Assembly (NCBI GenBank): GCA_023424135.1
Contig: JAFAEH010000145.1
Span: forward strand, 1-31,129
DNA length: 31,129 nucleotides
From: Actinomycetes bacterium
GTDB lineage: Bacteria; Actinomycetota; Actinomycetes; Actinomycetales; Cellulomonadaceae
Direction of reading: 5' to 3'
Of this stretch, positions 1 through 8,543 are shown piece after piece. The position numbers and the translations under genes were made by a program. Below the pieces are notes generated by a model that was not told the origin of the DNA, searched no databases, and saw only the letters and a list, made by a program, of their open reading frames with translations. Positions within the stretch are counted from its first letter, which is position 1. Every line of letters begins with the position of its first letter.

Positions 1-36
1 GGGGGGGGGGGGCGGGGGGGGGGGGGGGGCCCCCCA
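1..36. repeat. poly-G/poly-C tract at window edge
   Basis: Twelve G, one C, sixteen G, then six C. It lies downstream of the phosphoketolase stop codon. It may be a real G-tract in the intergenic region or an assembly or sequencing artefact at a contig end. The G run facing a C run could fold, but there is no clear designed stem-loop. Confidence 0.7.
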
Positions 37-52
37 CCACGGGACAGTCTGC

Positions 53-2581
53 CTACTCGTTGTCCCCGCCGGTCGACAGTGAGGCGGAGATCTCCTCGTT
101 CGACGCGGCGTCGCCCGCGTCGGGCCACACCCAGTCGCGCACCTCGGGGATGTCCTCGCCGTGCTCGCGCGTGTACTGACGGGCGCGGATGCGCTCGTCG
201 ACCATGCGCTGGCGCAGCCCGGCCTGTGACGCACGCAACCAGTGCACGTGGTCGATGACGTCGATGACGAGGTGGTACCGGTCGAGGTCGTTGAGCATCA
301 CCATGTCGAACGGCGTGGTGGTGGTGCCCTCCTCCTTGTACCCGCGCACGTGCAGGTTCTTGTGCCCGTTGCGCCGGTACGTCAGACGGTGGATGAGCCA
401 CGGGTAGCCGTGGTAGGCGAACACGATCGGCCGGTCGGCCGTGAAGATCGTGTCGAACTCGTCGTCGGACAGGCCGTGCGGGTGCTCGCGCGCGTCCTGC
501 AGGCGCATGAGGTCGACGACGTTGACGACCCGGACCTTGAGCTGCGGCAGCTCGCGGCGCAGGATGTCCGCCGCCGCGAGGACCTCGAGCGTGGGCACGT
601 CGCCCGCCGCCGCGAGCACGACGTCCGGCTCCTCGTCCTTCGCCTCCGACCCGGCCCACTCCCAGATGCCCAGGCCCCGCGTGCAGTGCGCGACCGCCTC
701 GTCCATCGTGAGGAAGTTCGGTGCGGGCTGCTTGCCGGACACGACGACGTTGACGTACTGCCGGCTGCGCAGGCAGTGGTCGTACGTGCTCAGCAGCGTG
801 TTCGCGTCCGGCGGCAGGTAGACCCGCACGACCTCGGCCTTCTTGTTCACCACGTGGTCGATGAAGCCGGGGTCCTGGTGGCTGAACCCGTTGTGGTCCT
901 GGCGCCACACGTGGCTCGACAGCAGGTAGTTCAGGCTCGCGATCGGACGCCGCCACGGGATGTGGTTGGTCACCTTGAGCCACTTGGCGTGCTGGTTGAA
1001 CATCGAGTCGACGATGTGGATGAACGCCTCGTAGGACGTGAACAGCCCGTGCCGCCCGGTCAGCAGGTAGCCCTCGAGCCAGCCCTGGCACTGGTGCTCC
1101 GAGAGCATCTCCATCACGCGCCCCGCACGCTCGAGGTGCTCGTCGACGTCGGGACCGTAGAACTCGGCGTTCCACTGCTTGGCCGTGACGTCGTACACCG
1201 CCTGCAGGCGGTTGGACGCCGTCTCGTCCGGGCCGAAGATCCGGAAGTTGTCCGGGTTGCGGCGGACCACCTCGGTGAGGAACTGCCCCAGGACGCGCGG
1301 CGCCTCGGCGAACGTCGCACCGGGGGAGGGCACGTCCTGCGCGAACTCCCGGAAGTCGGGCATCCGCAGGTCGCGCAGCAGCAGACCGCCGTTCGCGTGC
1401 GGGTTCGCGCTCATCCGCAGGTCGCCGACGGGGGCGAGCGCCGCGATGTCGTCGTCGAGGCGACCCGTCGCGTCGAACAGCTCGGCCGGGCGGTAGGACT
1501 GCAGCCACTCCTCGAGGACGGCGAGGTGCTCGGGGGTGTCGCGCGCGCTCGCGAGCGGCACCTGGTGCGCGCGCCACGAGCCCGTCGTCTTCTTGCCGTC
1601 GATCTCCGCCGGGCCGGTCCACCCCTTGGGGGTGCGGAACACGATCATCGGGTACATCGGCCGGGTCAGGTCGCCCTGCGCGGCGCGGGCCTTGATGTCC
1701 GCGATCTCGTCGAGCACCTCGTCGACGAGCACGGCGAACCGGCGGTGGATCGACAGGTCGTCCTCGTCGTCGAAGCCCGCCACGAACACGTGCGGCTTGT
1801 GCCCGTAGCCGCGCATGAGGTCGGCGAGCTCGTCGTCGCTGATGCGCGCGAGAACGGTCGGGTTCGCGATCTTGTACCCGTTGAGGTGCAGGATCGGCAG
1901 CACGATGCCGTCCTGGCGCGGGTTGACGAACTTGTTCGAGTGCCAGCTCGTCGCCAGCGGGCCCGTCTCCGCCTCGCCGTCGCCGACGACCGCGGCGACC
2001 AGCAGGTGCGGGTTGTCGAACGCCGCGCCGTACGCGTGGCTCAGCGCGTAGCCGAGCTCACCGCCCTCGTGGATCGACCCGGGCGTCTCGGGTGCGACGT
2101 GCGACGGGATGCCTCCGGGGAAGGAGAACTGGCGGAACAGCCGACGCAGCCCCTCCTCGTCCTCCGTGATGTCCGAGTAGACCTCGGAGTACGTGCCGTC
2201 GAGGTACGCCGCCGCGACCAGACCGGGGCCGCCGTGGCCCGGGCCCGTCAGGTAGATCGTCGACTGCTCGCGCTCGGCGATGGCACGGTTGAGGTGCGCG
2301 TACAGGAACGTCAGGCCCGGCGTGGTGCCCCAGTGCCCGAGCAGGCGCGGCTTGACGTCGTCGCGGGTGAGCGGGCGACGCAGCAGCGGGTTGTCGAGCA
2401 GGTAGATCTGGCCGACCGACATGTAGTTGGCCGCGCGCCACCACTTCTCGATGCGTTGCAGCGTCGCGTCGTCGATCTGGCCGGACCCCCTGCGCCACGC
2501 CGTGCGGGCCTCCGCGGCCGCGAACAGCCCGGGTGCGATGGGTCCGGCGGTGTTCTGCGGGTCCGAGGCGGTGGTGGTCAT
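53..2581 (-). CDS. xfp: xylulose-5-phosphate/fructose-6-phosphate phosphoketolase
   Basis: A cytoplasmic thiamine-diphosphate enzyme that cleaves xylulose 5-phosphate (and often fructose 6-phosphate) with phosphate to acetyl phosphate plus glyceraldehyde 3-phosphate or erythrose 4-phosphate. The 842-residue product matches the family length (about 800). Visible family motifs are GHGGPG, the EGGELGYALSHAYGAAFDNP stretch, the ThDP-binding GDGEAETG, and HLNGYKIANPT in the N-terminal half, and SHQDPGFIDHVVNKK in the central domain. I chose the ATG at 2581 because GGGAGG lies just upstream and the N-terminus (MTTTASDPQNT) fits. The frame stays open to 3040, but that extension is Arg-rich and non-coding in character. 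It is divergent from SURF1 across 248 bp with no clear promoter. Whether it prefers Xu5P alone or both substrates cannot be read from the sequence. Confidence 0.96.
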   Translation of the reverse strand: MTTTASDPQNTAGPIAPGLFAAAEARTAWRRGSGQIDDATLQRIEKWWRAANYMSVGQIYLLDNPLLRRPLTRDDVKPRLLGHWGTTPGLTFLYAHLNRAIAEREQSTIYLTGPGHGGPGLVAAAYLDGTYSEVYSDITEDEEGLRRLFRQFSFPGGIPSHVAPETPGSIHEGGELGYALSHAYGAAFDNPHLLVAAVVGDGEAETGPLATSWHSNKFVNPRQDGIVLPILHLNGYKIANPTVLARISDDELADLMRGYGHKPHVFVAGFDDEDDLSIHRRFAVLVDEVLDEIADIKARAAQGDLTRPMYPMIVFRTPKGWTGPAEIDGKKTTGSWRAHQVPLASARDTPEHLAVLEEWLQSYRPAELFDATGRLDDDIAALAPVGDLRMSANPHANGGLLLRDLRMPDFREFAQDVPSPGATFAEAPRVLGQFLTEVVRRNPDNFRIFGPDETASNRLQAVYDVTAKQWNAEFYGPDVDEHLERAGRVMEMLSEHQCQGWLEGYLLTGRHGLFTSYEAFIHIVDSMFNQHAKWLKVTNHIPWRRPIASLNYLLSSHVWRQDHNGFSHQDPGFIDHVVNKKAEVVRVYLPPDANTLLSTYDHCLRSRQYVNVVVSGKQPAPNFLTMDEAVAHCTRGLGIWEWAGSEAKDEEPDVVLAAAGDVPTLEVLAAADILRRELPQLKVRVVNVVDLMRLQDAREHPHGLSDDEFDTIFTADRPIVFAYHGYPWLIHRLTYRRNGHKNLHVRGYKEEGTTTTPFDMVMLNDLDRYHLVIDVIDHVHWLRASQAGLRQRMVDERIRARQYTREHGEDIPEVRDWVWPDAGDAASNEEISASLSTGGDNE

Positions 2582-2829
2582 GTCCCCTCCCGAGGGTCTG
2601 GCGTGGTGGCCGGGCACGCACCCAGCCTTCCGTGAGGTCGTGGGATGACGTGGGACGTCGGGCCCACGTCGGCTGTGCTCCTGACCACAAGCCATACAAC
2701 CGCACACCGGACGTCCCCGCAGGTGCTGCGGTGCGACCGCGCGGTGAACGCGCGCGGCACGGTGGGCGGTGCGCGCGGTGACGACCGACCGGGGACGGAC
2801 CCGCACGTCAGCGCGGGTTACCGTGGGGC

Positions 2830-3696
2830 GTGCCCGCGACGCCCGTCCCGCTGTGGCGCGCCGCCGTGCGCCCGCGGATGCTCGGCCTGCTCGTCGTCCT
2901 GCTGGCGGCCGCCGCGGTGTGCGGCCGGCTCGGCGCGTGGCAGCTCGAACGGGCGGAGGTCCGCGGCGCCGCGTCCGCCGCGCGCGAGGCCGAGCGCATC
3001 GTGACCGCGGACCCCGAGCCGTTGGCCGACCTGCTCGCACCGGGTGCGACGTTCACCGGTGAGCTCGTCGCGCGCAAGGCCGTCGTGACCGGTACGTACG
3101 ACGACGCGGCGACCCTCCTGGTCAGCGGGCGCGCGCACGACGACCGCACCGACGGCTACCTCGTCGTCACCCCGCTGCGCGTCGCGACGGCCGACGGCAC
3201 GGCCGTCCTGCCCGTCGTGCGCGGCTGGTCGTCCTCGGACGACGTGGGCCCGGCACCCGCCGGGGACGTCGAGGTCGTCGGGTGGCTGCAGGTGGGGGAG
3301 GAGGCCGGTGCCCCCGTGGTCGACGGGCGGACCGACGCCATCAGCCCGGCGCAGCTCGTCGCCACGTGGGGCGCGCCGATCTACACGGGGTACCTCGTCG
3401 TGCAGTCCAGCGTGCCCGCCGACGCGGCGTCGCTCGGCGCGCTCGCCCCACCGACGCGCGCCGGTTCGGGCCTCAACGTGCAGAACCTCGCCTACGCCGC
3501 GCAGTGGTGGATCTTCGGCCTGTTCGCCGTCGGCCTGTGGTGGCGGCTCGTGCGTGACGAGGCCGCGGGAGACCTGCCCCTGCCCGGCGACGTCGCACCG
3601 CCCGGCGATGTCGCACCGCCCGGCGACGGTGCGGTACCGGGCGGTGCGGTGCCGGACGACGGGGCGCGGTCCGCTGTCGTGAGGCACGAGGCCTGA
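2830..3696 (+). CDS. SURF1-family cytochrome c oxidase assembly protein
   Basis: A membrane protein of 288 residues with the SURF1 layout: one transmembrane helix near the N-terminus (about residues 15-32, ending CGRLGAWQLERAE), an extracytoplasmic domain of about 190 residues, and a second helix near residues 218-238 (QWWIFGLFAVGLWWRL). SURF1 proteins assist heme/copper-centre maturation of aa3-type cytochrome oxidase. The GTG start at 2830 lacks a Shine-Dalgarno site. TACCGT at 2819-2824 ends 5 nt before it, so a leaderless or near-leaderless transcript is possible. The C-terminal 40 residues after the second helix are an unusual Pro-Gly-Asp-Val-Ala repeat tail. The gene is convergent with the ABC exporter genes, and no oxidase subunits are in the window. 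Confidence 0.9.
   Translation: MPATPVPLWRAAVRPRMLGLLVVLLAAAAVCGRLGAWQLERAEVRGAASAAREAERIVTADPEPLADLLAPGATFTGELVARKAVVTGTYDDAATLLVSGRAHDDRTDGYLVVTPLRVATADGTAVLPVVRGWSSSDDVGPAPAGDVEVVGWLQVGEEAGAPVVDGRTDAISPAQLVATWGAPIYTGYLVVQSSVPADAASLGALAPPTRAGSGLNVQNLAYAAQWWIFGLFAVGLWWRLVRDEAAGDLPLPGDVAPPGDVAPPGDGAVPGGAVPDDGARSAVVRHEA
3583..3630 (+). repeat. 18-bp tandem repeat in SURF1 tail
   Basis: Two near-identical 18-bp units (3583-3600 and 3601-3618, differing at one C/T) and a partial third encode Pro-Gly-Asp-Val-Ala-Pro repeats at the cytoplasmic C-terminus of the SURF1 protein. Such in-frame repeats can change copy number by slippage. Confidence 0.8.
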
Positions 3697-3703
3697 CGCC
3701 TGT

Positions 3704-3731
3704 CTGACGGCCCGGGCTCGCGAGCCGTCAG
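3704..3731. terminator. putative bidirectional terminator hairpin
   Basis: CTGACGGC at 3704-3711 pairs perfectly with GCCGTCAG at 3724-3731. The 12-nt interior itself overlaps a GGCTCG/CGAGCC palindrome. It sits between the convergent ends of SURF1 (stop at 3696) and the ABC exporter subunit, whose stop codon on the minus strand (3728-3730) lies inside the right arm. There is no T-run, as is usual in high-GC actinobacteria. Confidence 0.5.
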
Positions 3732-5467
3732 GCCGGCTCGTGCTGCCAGGACCGCCACAGCGACGCGTACTCGCCACCCGCGGCGACGAGCTCGTCGTGC
3801 GGGCCGATCTCGCTGATCCGTCCGCCGTCGACGACGGCCACCCGGTCCGCGTCGTGCGCGGTGTGCAGGCGGTGCGCGATCGCGACGACCGTGCGCCCGG
3901 CGAGGACCGCGGACAGCGACCGCTCGAGGTGGCGTGCGGCGCGCGGGTCGAGCAGCGACGTCGCCTCGTCGAGCACGAGCGTGTGCGGGTCGAGCAGCAC
4001 GAGGCGTGCGAGCGCGACCTGCTGGGCCTGTGCAGGCGTGAGCGTGGTGCCGCCGGAGCCGACCTCGGTCGTCAGGCCCTCGGGCAGGGCCTGCACCCAG
4101 TCCCACGCGTCGACCGCACGCAGCGCACGCTCGAGCGCGTCGTCGTCGGCGTCGACCGCGGCCAGGCGCAGGTTGTCCGCGAGCGTGCCGACGAAGACGT
4201 GGTGCTCCTGCGTGACCAGGGCGACGTGCCGACGCAGGTCGTCCAGCGGGAGGTCGACGAGCGGCACCCCGCCGACGGTCGCGGTCCCGCCCGTGGGCGG
4301 GTGGATGCCCGCGAGCATGCGCCCGAGGGTCGACTTGCCGGCGCCCGACGGTCCCACGACCGCGAGCCGCTCACCAGGAGCCAGGTCGAGGTCGATGCCG
4401 TGCAGCACGTCGTGGCCCTCGCGGTACGCGTACCGCAGGCCCCGGGTCGCGATGCGCTCGTCCGCGGCGCGCGCGCCGCTCTCCTCGCGGTCCTGGTCGA
4501 CGAGCCGCACGCCGACGATGCGGGCGAGCGCGGTGGTCGCGACCTGGATCTCGTCGATCCAGTAGATGAGCTCCCACACCGGGCCGCCGAGCTGGTAGCC
4601 GTACATGACGATCGTCGTGACCGCGCCGAGGGTGACGTGCCCCTGGGACGCGAGGTACCCGCCCCACAGCAGCACCGCGACCGGGGCGACCGCGAACATC
4701 GCGTCGATGCCGGGGAACAGCACGGTGCGCAGGCGCAGGGTCGCGCGCTCGGCCTCGAACGCCTCGCGCAGGTCCGCCTCGACGCGGCGCTCGCGGTCGG
4801 CCGACAGGCCCAGCGCGTCGACGGTCCGGGCGCCCTCGACGGTCTCGGTGATCGTCCCGTTGAGCAGCGCGTACGCGGCGGACTCGCGCACGTAGGCCGG
4901 TGTCGCGCGGCGCAGGTACCAGCGCACGACGACGACCATCGACGGCACACCGACGAACAGCGCGAGCGAGACCAGCGGGTGGATCACGACGCACGCGACC
5001 ACCGTCAGGGTGATCGTCACGACCGCGACGAGCACGCGGGGCACACCGAAGCGGACCGCGTGCTGCAGCTTGTTGACGTCGTTGGTGGTGCGGGTGACCA
5101 GGTCGCCCGTGCCCGCGCGCTCGACGACCGACAGCGGCAGCGCCGTGACGGACTCGAGGAACTCCTCGCGCAGCTCGGCGAAGACCATCTCGCCGAAGAG
5201 CATCGACGCACGCTGCGCGTACCGGATCAGGCCCGTCTGCGCGAGCACCGCGACGAGCCCGACGAGGATCACCTGGTTCACGTACGCCGCGTCCGTGCCG
5301 TGGGTGATCGCGTCGACCAGCCGCCCCAGCAGCAGCGGACCCGCCAGGCCCGCGACGGCCGCGAGCGTGTGCAGCACGGCGATGCGCGACAGCGGACGAC
5401 GGTGCCGGCGCAGCAGTGCCGCGGCGTAGGCGCGGACGGTCGCCGCGTCGGCGATGGGCAGCTTCAC
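3728..5467 (-). CDS. ABC exporter half-transporter, subunit B (consensus Walker A, degenerate signature)
   Basis: A type IV (exporter-fold) ABC half-transporter of 579 residues: six-helix membrane domain in roughly residues 1-330, then the nucleotide-binding domain. Walker A is intact (GPSGAGKS, Lys378), as are Walker B with catalytic Glu (LVLDEATSLLD) and the H-loop (IAHRL). The ABC signature is abnormal: LTPAQ at residues 476-480 instead of LSGGQ. The GTG start at 5467 overlaps the stop of the upstream subunit by 4 nt (GTGA), so the two are co-translated and almost certainly form a heterodimer. In the dimer this subunit supplies the Walker A, Walker B and H-loop of the one consensus ATP site. 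Substrate unknown; drug, lipid or peptide export are all possible for this family. Confidence 0.93.
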   Translation of the reverse strand: MKLPIADAATVRAYAAALLRRHRRPLSRIAVLHTLAAVAGLAGPLLLGRLVDAITHGTDAAYVNQVILVGLVAVLAQTGLIRYAQRASMLFGEMVFAELREEFLESVTALPLSVVERAGTGDLVTRTTNDVNKLQHAVRFGVPRVLVAVVTITLTVVACVVIHPLVSLALFVGVPSMVVVVRWYLRRATPAYVRESAAYALLNGTITETVEGARTVDALGLSADRERRVEADLREAFEAERATLRLRTVLFPGIDAMFAVAPVAVLLWGGYLASQGHVTLGAVTTIVMYGYQLGGPVWELIYWIDEIQVATTALARIVGVRLVDQDREESGARAADERIATRGLRYAYREGHDVLHGIDLDLAPGERLAVVGPSGAGKSTLGRMLAGIHPPTGGTATVGGVPLVDLPLDDLRRHVALVTQEHHVFVGTLADNLRLAAVDADDDALERALRAVDAWDWVQALPEGLTTEVGSGGTTLTPAQAQQVALARLVLLDPHTLVLDEATSLLDPRAARHLERSLSAVLAGRTVVAIAHRLHTAHDADRVAVVDGGRISEIGPHDELVAAGGEYASLWRSWQHEPA

Positions 5468-7332
5468 GCGGCACCTCCCGGGGTGGTGGCCCCCGCGCCG
5501 TCGGGGCGCGAGGTGGTCAGGGCGGGCTGGTCGTCCGCGTCGAGATCGGCCGTGAGGTCGACTCCTCGGTCGACGCCGAGGTCGACCGCACGGTCGTCGT
5601 CGAGGTCGCGCCCGACCACCCGCCGGAACGCGTCGGCCACGCGCGGGCCGGCAGCGCCGTCCAGCAGCCCGGCGTGGGTGCCGCGCGCGACGAGCCGGCC
5701 GTCGAGCACGAGCTGGACCTCGTCCACGTGGTCGAGCACGAGGGGGCTCGCGGTGACGAGCAGGGTCGTGCGGCCGCGACGGGCGTCGGCCACGCGGGCG
5801 GCGATCCGGGCCTCGGTGTGCGCGTCGACCGCGCTGGTCGGTTCGACGAGCACGAGCACCTCGGCGTCGGTGAGCAGCGCGCGGGCGAGCGCGACGCGCT
5901 GACGCTGCCCGCCGGACAGCGAGCGGCCCTTCTCCGGGAGCTCGCCGTCGAGACCGTCGGGCACCGAGTCCAGCACGTCGTGGGCGTCCGCCAGGGCGAT
6001 CGCGGCCAGCAGGTCCTCGCGCGCAGCACCGCCGCGCACGTCGAGCCCGTCGGCCAGCGTGCCGGAGAAGATCTGCGGCATGGCCTCGGCGACGACGATC
6101 CGCCGGCGCACGTCGTCCACGGGCAGGTCGCGCAGCGGCACACCGCCGAACGTCACGGGCGTCGCCGACTCCGCGTCGTCGTCGAACCGGCCCAGGCGCG
6201 TCGCGATCGCCGCCGAGGCGTCCGGGTCGGCGGACACGAGCGCGACGACCCGACCGTGCTCCAGGCGCACACCGCTGACCTCGTCGACCAGCGGGGCCCC
6301 GACCGGCGGGGGCGCGGCGGGGGTGCCCGGTGTACGCGTCGCCGGGACGACGCGCAGCACCGCGAGCACCTTGCGTGCACCGACGTACGCGCGCGTCGTG
6401 GCCTGCAGGAACTCGGTCGCGACCTGCACGGGCCAGCCGAGGAACGCCGCGTACCCGTACGTCGTGACGAGCTGACCGGGTGTGATCGTGCCCGCGAGCG
6501 CCATGTGCGCCCCCATCCACACCAGCGCGACGACGAACGCCCCGGGCAGCAGCACACCGAGCGCGTCGAGCCACGACTGCGTGACCGCGACCTCGACGCC
6601 GCGCTGCCGCACGAGCTGCGACTGGCGGCGGTAGCGCCCCGTGAAGACCTGCTCACCGCCGATGCCGCGCAGCACCCGCAGGCCCGCGACGGTGTCGGCG
6701 CCGAGCGTCGTCAGACGTCCGGACGCCTCGCGCTGCTCGGCCTGCCGGCGTTGCAGGGGCTTGACGAGCAGCCCGAGGCACGCGGCGACCGCCGGCAGGC
6801 CGAGCAGCACGACGAGCCCGAGCGGCACCGACACGCGCAGCATGAGCACCGCGGCCGCGCAGTACGCGGCGACCGAGCCGACGAACCGGGCGAGCACCGC
6901 GTACGTCTCACCGACGCGCAGCGCGTCGTTCGCGACCGCGGAGACGACCTCACCGGTCGGCAGCTCGGACGTGATCGCGTCGCCGGACCGTGCCGAGACG
7001 CGCCCGACGAGCTGGGACGTCGTGAAGGCCGCCCGCAACCAGTTCGCGACGTCCAGCCGGTGACCCACGGCCGACGCGGCGACACCGACCAGGCCGACCG
7101 CGAGCAGCGCACCCGCGGCGCGCAGCAGGTCGGGCCCGAACCCGTGCCGGAGCCCGTCGTCGATCGCACGCCCGGTCAGGTACGGCAGCGTGGCCTGCGC
7201 CCCGAACATGACGACGCCGCACGCGACGGCGGCCAGCAGGACACCCCACTGGCGCCGGGCCAGCCACCACAGGTAGGTGACGGGTCCGCGCAGCGGCGGG
7301 GTGCCGGGGTCGGTCAGGGGCAGGGATCGCAC
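5464..7332 (-). CDS. ABC exporter half-transporter, subunit A (degenerate Walker A, intact signature)
   Basis: Partner half-transporter of 622 residues: N-terminal membrane domain (about residues 15-320) and C-terminal nucleotide-binding domain. The signature LSGGQ at 472-476 is intact. However, the position of Walker A reads SADPDASAA (367-375) with no P-loop lysine, Walker B reads LVLVEPTSAVD, and the H-loop histidine is replaced (TASP). This subunit therefore cannot form a normal ATP site with its own Walker motifs, but can lend its signature to subunit B. A C-terminal tail of about 60 residues is rich in Asp and contains short VD-type repeats. The GTG start at 7332 has no Shine-Dalgarno site; TAACGT lies 8 nt upstream, suggesting leaderless translation. 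First gene of a two-gene operon, divergent from the OmpA-domain gene. Confidence 0.92.
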   Translation of the reverse strand: MRSLPLTDPGTPPLRGPVTYLWWLARRQWGVLLAAVACGVVMFGAQATLPYLTGRAIDDGLRHGFGPDLLRAAGALLAVGLVGVAASAVGHRLDVANWLRAAFTTSQLVGRVSARSGDAITSELPTGEVVSAVANDALRVGETYAVLARFVGSVAAYCAAAVLMLRVSVPLGLVVLLGLPAVAACLGLLVKPLQRRQAEQREASGRLTTLGADTVAGLRVLRGIGGEQVFTGRYRRQSQLVRQRGVEVAVTQSWLDALGVLLPGAFVVALVWMGAHMALAGTITPGQLVTTYGYAAFLGWPVQVATEFLQATTRAYVGARKVLAVLRVVPATRTPGTPAAPPPVGAPLVDEVSGVRLEHGRVVALVSADPDASAAIATRLGRFDDDAESATPVTFGGVPLRDLPVDDVRRRIVVAEAMPQIFSGTLADGLDVRGGAAREDLLAAIALADAHDVLDSVPDGLDGELPEKGRSLSGGQRQRVALARALLTDAEVLVLVEPTSAVDAHTEARIAARVADARRGRTTLLVTASPLVLDHVDEVQLVLDGRLVARGTHAGLLDGAAGPRVADAFRRVVGRDLDDDRAVDLGVDRGVDLTADLDADDQPALTTSRPDGAGATTPGGAA

Positions 7333-7340
7333 GTCGGACC

Positions 7341-7346
7341 ACGTTA
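7341..7346 (-). promoter_or_regulatory. putative -10 element for a leaderless ABC exporter transcript
   Basis: On the minus strand TAACGT (7346 to 7341) matches the actinobacterial TANNNT -10 consensus and ends 8 nt before the GTG start of ABC subunit A, which lacks a Shine-Dalgarno site. No convincing -35 box is seen. Confidence 0.4.
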
Positions 7347-7445
7347 CGTGCGGGTACCGACATCGACGGACCTGTTTTCTCGCGCGGTCCGGGCGGCGCG
7401 CGGGCCGTGTGGTTGCATGGGCGCCCGGTCGATCGAAGGAGTGAG

Positions 7446-8543
7446 ATGCGCGTGCGGGTGCTGGTGGGAGGGGCGGCGACGTGCGTCGCGCTCCTGGCTG
7501 GTGGTGCGGTCCTCGCCGGGGCCGCGGCGGCCACCGTGCCCACGGAAGGGTCGGGCGGGTCGGGGCTCGGGCCGGGGACGGTCGTGGTGGCCGATCTGGA
7601 GGTTCCGGTGCTGGCGACGTTCGAGCTGCGGGGGCGGCAGGACGACGAGGGGCCGCAGGTGCGGGGTGTGGTGCACGGTGTGCAGCGGGTCGAGGGTGGT
7701 ACGGCGTTGTACTACTCGCTGGGCGCGACGGGCGACGAGGATGTCTACGGCTTCCAGATCTTCCCGCAGGCCGCCGCGGTGCGGGACGTCGGGACGGCGT
7801 GGGACGTGCGGCTGGTCGACGCGGCGAACCTGCGGGCCTACCGGCCGTTGCGGACCGACGACGGGTTGGCGGTCGTGAAGGACGAGGTGTTCGACGGTCG
7901 CTCGGGGCAGCTGCATGTCGGTTGGGCGGTGTTCCCCGAGCTGCCGGACGGCGTGGACGCGGTGCAGGTGGTGATGCCGAACGGGACGGTCGCCGGTGAG
8001 GTCGAGGTCCGCGACGGTGCGCTCGGGCCGGTGGTCGATGCTGACACGGTCCGGCCCGGGGAGGGCTGGCCGGCGCTGCCGGATGCCGCGGTGCTGGCGA
8101 CGGCCGACCCGGACGAGGTCTCCTACGTGCTGACGCGTCGCTCGAGCGATCTAGAGCAGGAGGTCACGGTCGAGGAGAGTCCGGAGCAGGTGGGGGTGTC
8201 GTTGGACGCGAGCGTCGCGTTCGCGTTCGACTCGGCGGACCTGACGGCGGATGCGCAGGCGCGTCTTGCGCAGGTCGCGGCGGACATCGCGGCGCGGGGC
8301 ACGGGTGAGGTCGTGGTGACGGGTCATACCGACTCCGACGGTGACGCCGCGTACAACCAGAGCCTGTCGGAGCAGCGTGCGCAGGCCGTCGTCGCCGCGC
8401 TCGCGCCGGGGCCGGGGTCGGCGGTGACGTTCACCGCGGTCGGCAGGGGCGAGGACGAGCCGGTCGCCGACAACGGCACCGAGGAGGGCAAGAAGGCGAA
8501 CCGGCGTGTGACGGTCGTCTACTCGGTGGAGGGGGACCGATGA
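7446..8543 (+). CDS. secreted OmpA-family peptidoglycan-binding domain protein (copy 1)
   Basis: A 365-residue exported protein. Residues 1-30 form a Sec signal peptide (hydrophobic core, Ala-rich end AGAAAA). The middle region (about 45-240) is a domain of unknown function with the motif VVHGVQRVEGGT and VFPELPD. The C-terminus (about 255-360) is an OmpA-type domain with TGHTDSDG, SLSEQRAQAVV and the terminal NRRVTV, which in this family binds peptidoglycan diaminopimelate or equivalent. The ATG at 7446 follows AAGGAG at 7436-7441; an upstream in-frame start at 7407 lacks a ribosome site and would disrupt the signal peptide. It overlaps the next gene by 4 nt (ATGA). A clear paralogue lies at 19523-20617, also followed by a lipoprotein. 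In a monoderm it could anchor a surface machine to the wall (inference). Confidence 0.88.
   Translation: MRVRVLVGGAATCVALLAGGAVLAGAAAATVPTEGSGGSGLGPGTVVVADLEVPVLATFELRGRQDDEGPQVRGVVHGVQRVEGGTALYYSLGATGDEDVYGFQIFPQAAAVRDVGTAWDVRLVDAANLRAYRPLRTDDGLAVVKDEVFDGRSGQLHVGWAVFPELPDGVDAVQVVMPNGTVAGEVEVRDGALGPVVDADTVRPGEGWPALPDAAVLATADPDEVSYVLTRRSSDLEQEVTVEESPEQVGVSLDASVAFAFDSADLTADAQARLAQVAADIAARGTGEVVVTGHTDSDGDAAYNQSLSEQRAQAVVAALAPGPGSAVTFTAVGRGEDEPVADNGTEEGKKANRRVTVVYSVEGDR

Noticed and set aside
242..2635. Long plus-strand open frame opposite phosphoketolase
   Set aside because: Antisense shadow: Arg/Val/His-rich, no motif, fully overlapped by an unmistakable phosphoketolase.
2582..3040. N-terminal extension of phosphoketolase
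   Set aside because: Arg/Pro-rich translation, no ribosome site, overlaps SURF1; the ATG at 2581 has GGGAGG.
5416..7878. 820-residue plus-strand open frame across the ABC exporter
   Set aside because: Shadow of the ABC subunit A gene with no recognisable motif.
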